Shown here in pieces: positions 45,681 to 53,488 of a stretch of DNA of 64,000 bases (the first letter of the stretch is position 1; the number at the start of each line of letters is the position of its first letter). The stretch comes from Akkermansia sp. RCC_12PD (lineage in GTDB: Bacteria > Verrucomicrobiota > Verrucomicrobiia > Verrucomicrobiales > Akkermansiaceae): NCBI RefSeq assembly GCF_036417355.1, contig NZ_CP143889.1:1674001-1738000 (forward strand). The letters run 5' to 3'. The translations under genes and the position numbers were made by a program. The notes beneath the pieces were generated by a model, which saw only the letters and a program-made list of their open reading frames with translations, did no database searches and was not told the origin of the DNA.

Positions 45681-48182
45681 ATGAGTAAGGCCGGACCCAG
45701 CACAACCCCGATGATGGAGCAGTATCTTCGCATGAAGAACGGGCTGCCTGAAGACGTCTTGCTGTTCTTCCGCATGGGGGATTTTTACGAGATGTTTTTT
45801 GAAGATGCCAAGGATGCGTCCTCCCTTCTGGGGCTGACATTGACCAAGCGCCACGGCATTCCGATGTGCGGCGTGCCCCATCACAGCGCGGAAGGCTACA
45901 TCGGGCGGCTGGTGAAGGAAGGGCGCCGCGTCGCCATTGCGGAGCAGACCACGCTGCCACAGCCCGGAAAGCTGGTGGAACGGGAGCTGACCCGCGTCAT
46001 TTCCGCAGGGACTCTGGCAGACATGAATTTGCTGGATTCCTCCCGCCACAATTACATTGTGGCTTTGTATAAAGACAAAAAGCGGCTCGGCCTGGCATGT
46101 GTGGACCATACCACGGGGGAGTTTTCCGTGGCCCAGTTCGAGCACATGGACCTGTTGCTGGACGAGTTGTCCCGCATCAATCCTTCCGAGCTCCTGATCA
46201 GCGACGAGCAGAAAGACAGTTTCCCCGGCACCCATCCCACCCTGTATTACGACGGATACACTTTTCTTCCCTCCACGGCCATTCCCAGCCTCTTGAACCA
46301 TTTCCGGGTGCATTCCCTGGACGGCTTCGGCTGCGCGGAAATGACTGCGGCGCTCGGAGCGTCCGGCGCGGTTCTGCATTATTTGAGCTACCAGCTCCGG
46401 AGACCGACGGAACATTTGCGCCGCATTTCCGTACGCGCTACGGAGAATGCCGTCCTGATCGACCAGGCCAGCCAGAGAAATCTGGACCTGGTGGATTCCC
46501 GCGGGGGCGTGAAGCTGTCCCTGCTGGGGACGCTGGACCGGACCAGCACGCCGATGGGCGCGCGCAAGCTCCGGGACTGGCTGCTGCACCCCCTCTGCGA
46601 TCTGGGGAGGCTGCAGGCGCGCCAGGACATGATTGCGGCGCTTTTGCAGGAGCCTTTTTTGATGAGCAAGCTCCGGGACAGCCTGAAGAATGTCCGCGAC
46701 ATGGAGCGTTTGACGGGGCGCATTTCCCAGGGAGCCGGGAATGCCCGCGATTTGCAGGCCCTGGCCAGTTCCCTGGGCCGGATTCCCGCGCTGAGGGATG
46801 ATTTGGAGTCCCTGCCCGGCGGCGGAGAGATGCTGGAGAGCATCCGTTCCCGCATGGGATGCTTTGACGAGCTGGTGGACCTTCTCCAGCGCGCGCTGGT
46901 GGACGAACCGCCCGTGACGATCAAGGAGGGCGGCATTATCCGGGAGGGCTATCACGCCGGGCTGGATGAGCTGCGCCTGGCCTCCCGCGACGGCAAGGCA
47001 TGGCTGGCCCAGCTTCAGGAGAAGGAGCGCAAGCGCACGGGCATTGATTCCCTGAAGATCCGCTTCAACAATGTTTTCGGCTATTACATCGAGGTGACGA
47101 AGTCCCATTACGACAAGGTGCCTCCCGATTACCAGCGCAAGCAGACACTGGTGAATGCGGAGCGCTTTGTCACCCCGGAGCTCAAGCAGATGGAGAATAC
47201 CATTCTGGGGGCGGACGAACGTTCCCGGCAGGTGGAGTATGAACAGTTCCTCCTTCTCCGGGAGGAGGTGGGCCATCACATTGACGGCATCCAGATTACC
47301 GCGGACGCCATGGCGGACCTGGACGTTTTGCTGGGGCTGGCGGAGATTGCGCAGCAGTACCAGTATTGCCGCCCCGTGCTGGACGATTCCATGACGCTGC
47401 ACATTGTGAACGGCCGCCATCCCGTGATTGAACAGAGCCTGTCCGGCGATGTGTTCGTTCCGAACGATTCCTTCCTGGAACCGGAGGAGAATCGGCTGAT
47501 TCTGCTGACCGGCCCGAACATGGCGGGCAAGAGCACCTATATCCGGCAGGTGGCCCTGATTACGCTGATGGCCCAGATAGGTTCCTACGTTCCGGCGGAA
47601 GCCGCCCATGTGGGGCTGGTGGACCGCATTTTCTGCCGTGTGGGCGCCAGCGATGATCTGGCGCGCGGCCAGTCCACCTTCATGGTGGAGATGAGCGAGA
47701 CTTCCCTGATTTTGAATAACGCTACGGAACGTTCCCTGATTATTCTGGATGAGATCGGGCGCGGCACGGCCACCTTTGACGGTCTTTCCATCGCGTGGGC
47801 CGTGGCGGAGTACCTGCATGACGAACTGAAGTCCCGCACGCTGTTCGCCACGCATTACCATGAGCTGACGGATCTGGCGCGTTCCCGGACGGGTGTGCAG
47901 AATTACAACGTGGCCGTCCGCGAATGGAAGGAGGAGATCGTCTTCCTGCGCAAGATCGTGCAGGGTGCGGCGGACAAGTCCTACGGCATCCAGGTGGCAC
48001 GTCTGGCGGGGATGCCCGCCGTGATTGTGGACCGGGCCAAGGCCATTTTGTCCCATTTGGAGATGAATTCCACGCGGCCCCGGAAGAAGGAGCGTTCGCG
48101 CCTGGCGGAACCCAGGGCCAAGAATACCGACATGGACGACGATATGCCTGCCGGGGAATACGCACAGCTGGAGTTGTTCTGA
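45681..48182 (+). CDS. mutS: DNA mismatch repair ATPase MutS
   Basis: The 833-residue protein has the mismatch-binding Phe-x-Glu (FFRMGDFYEMF), the connector, lever, clamp and ATPase domains, Walker A TGPNMAGKST, Walker B SLIILDEIGRGTATFDG, and ATHYHELTDL. It recognises mismatches and signals to MutL. The start at ATG 45681 is used because the longer frame precedes it with a non-conserved lead. It is coupled to the exonuclease gene by one base. Confidence 0.97.
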   Translation: MSKAGPSTTPMMEQYLRMKNGLPEDVLLFFRMGDFYEMFFEDAKDASSLLGLTLTKRHGIPMCGVPHHSAEGYIGRLVKEGRRVAIAEQTTLPQPGKLVERELTRVISAGTLADMNLLDSSRHNYIVALYKDKKRLGLACVDHTTGEFSVAQFEHMDLLLDELSRINPSELLISDEQKDSFPGTHPTLYYDGYTFLPSTAIPSLLNHFRVHSLDGFGCAEMTAALGASGAVLHYLSYQLRRPTEHLRRISVRATENAVLIDQASQRNLDLVDSRGGVKLSLLGTLDRTSTPMGARKLRDWLLHPLCDLGRLQARQDMIAALLQEPFLMSKLRDSLKNVRDMERLTGRISQGAGNARDLQALASSLGRIPALRDDLESLPGGGEMLESIRSRMGCFDELVDLLQRALVDEPPVTIKEGGIIREGYHAGLDELRLASRDGKAWLAQLQEKERKRTGIDSLKIRFNNVFGYYIEVTKSHYDKVPPDYQRKQTLVNAERFVTPELKQMENTILGADERSRQVEYEQFLLLREEVGHHIDGIQITADAMADLDVLLGLAEIAQQYQYCRPVLDDSMTLHIVNGRHPVIEQSLSGDVFVPNDSFLEPEENRLILLTGPNMAGKSTYIRQVALITLMAQIGSYVPAEAAHVGLVDRIFCRVGASDDLARGQSTFMVEMSETSLILNNATERSLIILDEIGRGTATFDGLSIAWAVAEYLHDELKSRTLFATHYHELTDLARSRTGVQNYNVAVREWKEEIVFLRKIVQGAADKSYGIQVARLAGMPAVIVDRAKAILSHLEMNSTRPRKKERSRLAEPRAKNTDMDDDMPAGEYAQLELF

Positions 48183-48183
48183 T

Positions 48184-48777
48184 ATGCCGCGTGCCGGGGA
48201 CATCATCGGCAGCCTGCGTTTTGCCGCCATTGATTTTGAGTCCGCCGGGGCTGCCCGCGGGGATACGGACCAGCCTGTGCAGATCGGCATTGCCGCATGT
48301 TCCTCCCTGGAGGCGGAGCCGGAGTTGTGGACTTCCTATATTGCTACGGACAGGCCGGTCCTGTGGTCGGCTTCACAGGTACACGGCATCACCACGGAGA
48401 TGCTGGCGGACGCTCCGCCTTTTCATGCGCTGTGGCCTGATATCCGCTCCCGGCTGGGCGGCGCCGTGGTGGCGGGCCACAATCCGGCCACGGAGAGGAA
48501 GTTCCTGCGGCGGTTTCCGGGACACGGATTTGGTCCCTGGCTGGATACTCTGGTTCTGGGGAAGATGTGCGTTCCCGGGCTGCCGGATTATTCCCTGTCC
48601 ACCTTGTGTGATGCCCTCGGAGTGAGTCCTTCCGTGGATGCCCTGCTGCCCGGACGCCGGTGGCATGATGCGTTGTACGATGCTCTGGCGAGTCTTTTAG
48701 TCGTCCGTTTTCTGGTGCGGGAGTTGAAGTTGTCCGGCCAGCCTCTGGAGGTTTTCGGCAAGGCGCTGGGAAGGTGA
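48184..48777 (+). CDS. DEDDh 3'-5' exonuclease-like protein (DNA polymerase III epsilon type)
   Basis: The 197-residue protein has exonuclease motif I AAIDFESAG (Asp/Glu), then SQVHGITTEML, motif II VVAGHNPATERKFL (with Glu where Asp is usual), and motif III RWHDALYDA with the DEDDh His and Asp. The family ranges from the proofreading epsilon subunit to stand-alone exonucleases. It starts one base after the mutS stop, consistent with a mismatch-repair or proofreading role. Confidence 0.87.
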   Translation: MPRAGDIIGSLRFAAIDFESAGAARGDTDQPVQIGIAACSSLEAEPELWTSYIATDRPVLWSASQVHGITTEMLADAPPFHALWPDIRSRLGGAVVAGHNPATERKFLRRFPGHGFGPWLDTLVLGKMCVPGLPDYSLSTLCDALGVSPSVDALLPGRRWHDALYDALASLLVVRFLVRELKLSGQPLEVFGKALGR

Positions 48778-48837
48778 TTTTTCTTCCCTGGAAGTAAGAT
48801 GGTTCTGTGGTAGAGCGTATTTCCATGAAGGATGAAT

Positions 48838-49563
48838 ATGCGCGTTTTTTTTACCGTGTGCCTGTTTTGGGCCGTGTTTTCCGTTGGTGCGAACGCTTCA
48901 CAGGAGAATGCCATTCCCGATCCTCCCGACGTCGCCAAGCTGAATACGCAGCCTTGGATTCCGGCACGCTACAAGGTTGTCCGGGAACAGTTGATGGGCA
49001 AGGAATGCGGCGTGTTGTTCGTGGGGGATTCCATCACGCAGGGATGGGAGCAGGAGGGGGCGGAGCCCTGGAAGAGATTGTTTTTGCCGATGAAGGCCGT
49101 CAATTTCGGCGTAAGCGGGGACAGGACGGAAAGCATGCTATGGAGGATGGAGGATACGGGCCTGGCTGTGAAGACGCCGCCCCGTTATTGTGTTTTGCTG
49201 GCCGGGACGAATAATATAGGCTGGTGGAAAGGGAAACAGGCTCCGGAAGATACGGTAAAGGGTATCCGGGAGGTGGCTTCACGCCTGCTGAAGAAATTTC
49301 CCGGCACTCATTTGATTCTGATGGAGGTTACTCCTTACGGTCCCGACCCCCGCGGTCCGCTGCGGAAGCGCCAGGAGGAGATTAATGAACTCCTGCGCAA
49401 GCCCGGGCTTCCAAGAACTACCGTTCTGTCCATTAACAGGGATTTGCTGAATCCGGATGGAACGTTCCGGGAAGGCATGTTCAGGGACAAGGTCCATCTG
49501 ACGGCAAAAGGCTATCAAGTATGGGCGGATGCCCTTTTGTCCTTTTTGAAGAAGGGCGGATAG
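48838..49563 (+). CDS. Secreted SGNH/GDSL esterase
   Basis: This is a protein of about 241 residues. ATG 48838 (MRVFFTVCLFWAVFSVGANA) is preferred since an AAGGA is well spaced from it; ATG 48832 is also possible. A signal peptide is present. SGNH blocks: GVLFVGDSITQGW (block I Ser), NFGVSGDRTESMLWRM (Gly block II), AGTNNIGWW (Asn block III) and RDKVHLTAKGY (Asp-His block V). The N-terminal features resemble PAF-acetylhydrolase-type or sialate/acetyl esterases; substrates are probably acetylated glycans. Confidence 0.88.
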   Translation: MRVFFTVCLFWAVFSVGANASQENAIPDPPDVAKLNTQPWIPARYKVVREQLMGKECGVLFVGDSITQGWEQEGAEPWKRLFLPMKAVNFGVSGDRTESMLWRMEDTGLAVKTPPRYCVLLAGTNNIGWWKGKQAPEDTVKGIREVASRLLKKFPGTHLILMEVTPYGPDPRGPLRKRQEEINELLRKPGLPRTTVLSINRDLLNPDGTFREGMFRDKVHLTAKGYQVWADALLSFLKKGG

Positions 49564-49625
49564 CCGTCGTCCGTTGAGAATTCCTTGTTCATGTGTTCCG
49601 CGTAAAGACCTCCGAAGCGGGCGCC

Positions 49626-51926
49626 TCAGCGCTTCATTTCCGTTTCCAGGAATTCAAGCAGGTAGGAGGGAGACAGGAGTTCTCTGGTGACGACCGGTTT
49701 TTTCCCCGGCAGGTACAGCGCGTTTACGGGAACAGCCGTGCGGCCCAGGTTTTTGAGTTCCCGGTCAATGACGGGATTCGTCCGTGTTTTGTCCGCCTTC
49801 ATCATGACGATGCCGTATTTTTTGAACGCGGCCAGCACTTCATCCGTGTAGGAGGCCTTGTTTACCTGGCAGGTGGAGCACCAGCGGGCCGTAAAGTCCA
49901 CGTAAACGGCTTTTCCCTGACCCAGGGCAGCCTGCATGGCTTCCGGGCTCCAGGGGGCCCACACGCCTTCTTCCGCATGGCTGGCGTTTTTGTTGTCTGC
50001 TGGAGCCGCCGCTCCCGCCTCCAATTCACGGTCGAACCAGGCGGAGCTTTCCGGCGGCAGCATGTAGAAGAGGCCGGCAAGAAGGAACAGGATGGCGAAG
50101 ATGCCCCCCGTGATGCGTGATTTCCGGCTGCGGTAGATGGGGCACCATCTGCCATAGATCCAGAAGGCCATGGAGAAGAGCACGAGGCCGAAGAAGAGGA
50201 AGAGGATGTCCTGCGGGTGGTTGTCCGCATCAAAGAAGGCCATGTAAATCCAGAGGAAGTATGCGGCGGTGCCGAAGATGAGGAAGGACATGGCCTGTTT
50301 GAAGGATTCCATCCATGCTCCGGGTTTGGGCAGGTATTTGGTCAGGACGGGGAAGGCTCCAAGCACGATGTAGGGGAGGGACATGCCGAGGCCCATCATG
50401 GTCAGGCAGAGCACAATGCCCAGCGGGGGCTGGAGCATGGCCGCACCGATGGCCTGCCCCAGGAACGGGGCACTGCAGGGGGTGGAAATGACGGTGGCCA
50501 AAGCGCCGGACCAGAAAGAGCCGGCATAGCCTTTTTTATGCTGGAGTTCGCCGCCCATTGTCGTGGCTTTGACACCTATTTCAAAGACGCCGAACATGCT
50601 CAGTCCCAGGGCCAGCATCAGCCCCAGCAGGCAGAAGTTCACCCACGGGTTTTCAAACCAGAATGCCCAGTTGACGATTCCTTCCGCGCCGCGGCCCAGC
50701 CAGAAGTCGCCGCTGAATATTCCGGGGCCGGCGGGGGAGGACCAGTCGAACATGTTCGCTTTCAGGGCGATCAGGATGGCGGTGATGATCCAGAAGGAGA
50801 TCATGATGCCGAGTACGAAGGTGAGGGAATGGGCCAGCACTTTTTTTCTTTCCCCGCCGCCCAGTTGGACAAAGCTCATGATTTTGAGCCCGATGACCGG
50901 GAAGACGCACGGCATGACGTTCAGGATGATGCCGCCGAGGAACATGAAGAACATGATTTCCGCCAGACCCATTACGGGGGGGGCGGGAACGGAAGATTCG
51001 GGGGAGGCCGCTGCGGCGGATTCCTGTCCCGCGGCGGAGAAGGGGGCATTGGACGCCGTGATGCTGACCCCCTCATCGCCTATGCGGAGGATGCCGGAAA
51101 GGCTTGAGAGAGGCTTGTCCTTGTCCGCTTGAGGCAGGTTGTTGGGGTAAAGGCCGTCCGTAGTATCATTGAATTGCATGGACAGCTCATAAGTGGAGTC
51201 ATCCAGTTTTTTGAGAGTCTGGGGAACGGTCGGGTTGATTTCCCCCTGGTCGCAGAAGAAGTAGGCGGGAGCGTCCGGAAGGGGAGTCCCGGAAGTTTTC
51301 AGATGAAGGACGACGGTTTTTCCGTCCTGGGAGATGCGGGACTGCATGCCTTGTGCCCAGGCCGGAGTGGAAAGTCCTACAAGGCCCCGGACCAGGGAGG
51401 CGGCCTCCGGGGAGGGCCGGCCTTCTCCGCGTTTCAGGGTGACGGTGAAATCCCTGGTTTCTGGAGCGGCGCATTGTTCCGCGCACATTTGCCAGGTCAT
51501 GGTGGTGGTGAATGATGCCTGTTCCGGGGCATTGTTTTCCGGGGTAATGCGGAAGGCCATTTTCGCCTTGCCGCTGTAGCCGTAGAAGTCCACGATTCCC
51601 TTGCCCAGTTCCGGAATCTGCCAGAAGGGACCTTCAATGCGGAATCCGGGCGTTTCCTTCATGGAAGCTTCCAACGGCATGCCTACGGAGCCCGGATTTT
51701 TGTAATACACGTGCCAGTGGTCCGGGAGGGCCAGTTCCGTGACTACCACAAAGGGTTTCGCAGCGTAGGATTCCACCGTGGCTCTGGCCGTGCCTGACGC
51801 CTGGGGCGTGCCGAAGTCTCCGGCACCCCCGAAGCTCATGGCGTCGAAGTTCTGTGCCGTTCCCGTGGAAATAATGCCCGACAGCAGCCCCAGTGAGAGG
51901 ATGGCCGCATTGAAGAAGCTTTTCAT
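49626..51926 (-). CDS. dsbD: DsbD-like thiol:disulfide interchange protein
   Basis: The protein has about 766 residues and a signal peptide (MKSFFNAAILSLGLLSGIISTGTAQ). A periplasmic alpha-like domain carries MCAEQCAAP (two Cys at about 146-150). The membrane domain has eight helices or more with the redox Cys pair in NVMPCVFPV and STPCSAPFLG. A C-terminal thioredoxin-like domain holds ARWCSTCQ (Cys about 683 and 686). It passes electrons from cytosolic thioredoxin to periplasmic thiols. The start ATG 51926 begins the signal peptide. Confidence 0.93.
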   Translation of the reverse strand: MKSFFNAAILSLGLLSGIISTGTAQNFDAMSFGGAGDFGTPQASGTARATVESYAAKPFVVVTELALPDHWHVYYKNPGSVGMPLEASMKETPGFRIEGPFWQIPELGKGIVDFYGYSGKAKMAFRITPENNAPEQASFTTTMTWQMCAEQCAAPETRDFTVTLKRGEGRPSPEAASLVRGLVGLSTPAWAQGMQSRISQDGKTVVLHLKTSGTPLPDAPAYFFCDQGEINPTVPQTLKKLDDSTYELSMQFNDTTDGLYPNNLPQADKDKPLSSLSGILRIGDEGVSITASNAPFSAAGQESAAAASPESSVPAPPVMGLAEIMFFMFLGGIILNVMPCVFPVIGLKIMSFVQLGGGERKKVLAHSLTFVLGIMISFWIITAILIALKANMFDWSSPAGPGIFSGDFWLGRGAEGIVNWAFWFENPWVNFCLLGLMLALGLSMFGVFEIGVKATTMGGELQHKKGYAGSFWSGALATVISTPCSAPFLGQAIGAAMLQPPLGIVLCLTMMGLGMSLPYIVLGAFPVLTKYLPKPGAWMESFKQAMSFLIFGTAAYFLWIYMAFFDADNHPQDILFLFFGLVLFSMAFWIYGRWCPIYRSRKSRITGGIFAILFLLAGLFYMLPPESSAWFDRELEAGAAAPADNKNASHAEEGVWAPWSPEAMQAALGQGKAVYVDFTARWCSTCQVNKASYTDEVLAAFKKYGIVMMKADKTRTNPVIDRELKNLGRTAVPVNALYLPGKKPVVTRELLSPSYLLEFLETEMKR

Positions 51927-51973
51927 GGGAAATTCGGGTAACATAAAGAAATGCCGGATTCAATGTTTGTGTG

Positions 51974-52001
51974 TTGCATGGCCGAGAACCTTGTATAAAA
52001 T
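51974..52001 (+). promoter_or_regulatory. Candidate leaderless promoter of osmC-like gene
   Basis: TTGCAT (51974-51979), 16-base spacer, TAAAAT (51996-52001), six bases before ATG 52008. It is one of the clearest examples of the short-leader layout. Confidence 0.55.
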
Positions 52002-52007
52002 ACGGTC

Positions 52008-52415
52008 ATGGTAAAAACTATTACAACGTACGAAGGCGGCCTCCGCTGCTCCATGATGCATGAACCGTCCGGTGCGCGGTTTTCCACGGATGCTCCTGTT
52101 GACAACAATGGGAAAGGAGAGTCCTTTTCTCCCACGGACCTGGTGGGTGCGGCCCTTGCCGGCTGCATGAGCACCATCATGGGCATTGTCGCTGCGCGGA
52201 AGGGCATCAAGCTGGAGGGGATGACGGTGGAAGTGAGCAAGCACATGAATGCGGACCCCCGCCGCATTGGAAAACTGGAAGTGACCATCAACGTTCCGCT
52301 GCCCGCTGATCACCCGGACAGGAAGATGCTGGAACAGGCCGCGTTGAGCTGTCCCGTCAAGCACAGCCTGCACCCGGATATTGAGATTCCCATTACCTGG
52401 AACTGGATCGGATGA
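52008..52415 (+). CDS. OsmC/Ohr-family protein
   Basis: The 135-residue OsmC-fold protein has two conserved Cys: the first in ALAGCMSTIMGIVAARKG (about 48) and the second in ALSCPVKHSLHPDI (about 112). The family detoxifies organic peroxides, with the two Cys cycling between thiol and disulfide. It is transcribed away from dsbD, sharing the short divergent region. Confidence 0.9.
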   Translation: MVKTITTYEGGLRCSMMHEPSGARFSTDAPVDNNGKGESFSPTDLVGAALAGCMSTIMGIVAARKGIKLEGMTVEVSKHMNADPRRIGKLEVTINVPLPADHPDRKMLEQAALSCPVKHSLHPDIEIPITWNWIG

Positions 52416-52434
52416 TTCCGGTGTCTGTTTTGGG

Positions 52435-52466
52435 AGGCCGCCTGTTTCGACAGGCGGCCTTTTTTA
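52435..52466 (+). terminator. Rho-independent terminator after the OsmC gene
   Basis: A perfect 11-bp stem AGGCCGCCTGT / ACAGGCGGCCT with a TTCG tetraloop is followed by five T. Confidence 0.93.
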
Positions 52467-52531
52467 TGATAAAAATGTTGGAAAAATGAGGAAATGGCTT
52501 ACTTTGCTTGACTTAATATTTGTAATTGTTC

Positions 52532-53005
52532 ATGTTTCCGCCGATGAAAGTTTTTCCTCTGTTTTCCTTTTTGTTTTCCATAGCACTGATAGGAACCCTG
52601 GGCGGGTGCGGCGGCGGATCAGGCCGCTCAGGAGATGACGGGGGGTCTTCCCTGAGCGGGCGTACGGCTGTTCTGGTGGAGGAAGGAACGGCTTTATTCA
52701 GCCTTCGATTCACAGGACGGGATGTGAATATTACCCGGATGGGGAACATGTTTGAGTACAAGGGAGTTTATGCGTATGCTGTCCGTCCTGACCGCCATTC
52801 CGCGATTCTCGATATCAAGTCCGGTGCGGATGGCGATACGTACTGCACCATGAGAGACGTTCTGATTGTTTTTGACGATGCCGAATGCAACAGCGGCAGC
52901 ATCGTTTCCGGAACGTGTACGGAGTTCGGCCCTCATCTTGATCCGAAGGTCCAGGGTGAACCCCAGCCCATGGGAGGGTGGATTTTGGATCTCTCTCAGA
53001 ATTAG
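52532..53005 (+). CDS. Small CGG-type lipoprotein D
   Basis: The 157-residue lipoprotein (a shorter start at 52544 is equally possible) has the signal MKVFPLFSFLFSIALIGTLGGC, then GGGSGRSGDDGGSSLSG, a long Gly/Ser linker. The mature part is beta-rich (LFSLRFTGRDVNITRMG; HSAILDIKSG), has a late Thr-Cys (SGTCTEFGPH) and ends LSQN. It lies 15 kb from lipoproteins A-C yet shares their layout. There is no known domain. Confidence 0.8.
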   Translation: MFPPMKVFPLFSFLFSIALIGTLGGCGGGSGRSGDDGGSSLSGRTAVLVEEGTALFSLRFTGRDVNITRMGNMFEYKGVYAYAVRPDRHSAILDIKSGADGDTYCTMRDVLIVFDDAECNSGSIVSGTCTEFGPHLDPKVQGEPQPMGGWILDLSQN

Positions 53006-53020
53006 CGGTTTATGTATGTT

Positions 53021-53488
53021 TTAGCAGTCCAGAACCAGGGGGAAGTGCGCGCTGAGAGGATAGTCCGTGACCTGGATTAGTTCCACACCGTACAGGGAGG
53101 CGATGGCGGGAGCCTCCGATTTGTCGTAGGGCTCGCAGTAGTAGATGGTTTTTACGCCGTGGGCGCACAGGGCCTGCATGCAGGAGGTGCAGGGCATTGT
53201 GGTGCATGCCACAACCCTGGCCTCTCCGCGGCGGAACAGGCTGCACAGGTTGATTTCCGCATGGAGCATGTATTTCTGGCGTTCGTCCCGGCTGGCCCAG
53301 AAGGAGTCTTCCGCCTTGAATCCGGGGTAGAGCCCGTTGTAGGCGGTGCCGATGACGCGGTTATCCGCATCCAGGGCGGCGGCTCCCACCTTGCGGTACG
53401 GATCTTCCGACCGCAGAGCCGCGGCATGCGCCAGGGTCATTACGTACTGCGGGAAGGGGAGGCGGGGATGGGATGAGTTGCTATTCAT
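53021..53488 (-). CDS. Deoxycytidylate deaminase-like protein
   Basis: The protein has 155 residues from ATG 53488. Zinc-deaminase motifs: MLHAEINLC (His-x-Glu) and PCTSCMQAL (PCxxC). LRSEDPYRKVGAAALDADNRVIGTAYNGLYPG is the usual CMP/dCMP deaminase entry. It deaminates dCMP to dUMP for thymidylate supply, by family. It starts inside the last codons of the MFS-acyltransferase gene (overlap 53481-53488), so the pair is translationally coupled. Confidence 0.88.
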   Translation of the reverse strand: MNSNSSHPRLPFPQYVMTLAHAAALRSEDPYRKVGAAALDADNRVIGTAYNGLYPGFKAEDSFWASRDERQKYMLHAEINLCSLFRRGEARVVACTTMPCTSCMQALCAHGVKTIYYCEPYDKSEAPAIASLYGVELIQVTDYPLSAHFPLVLDC

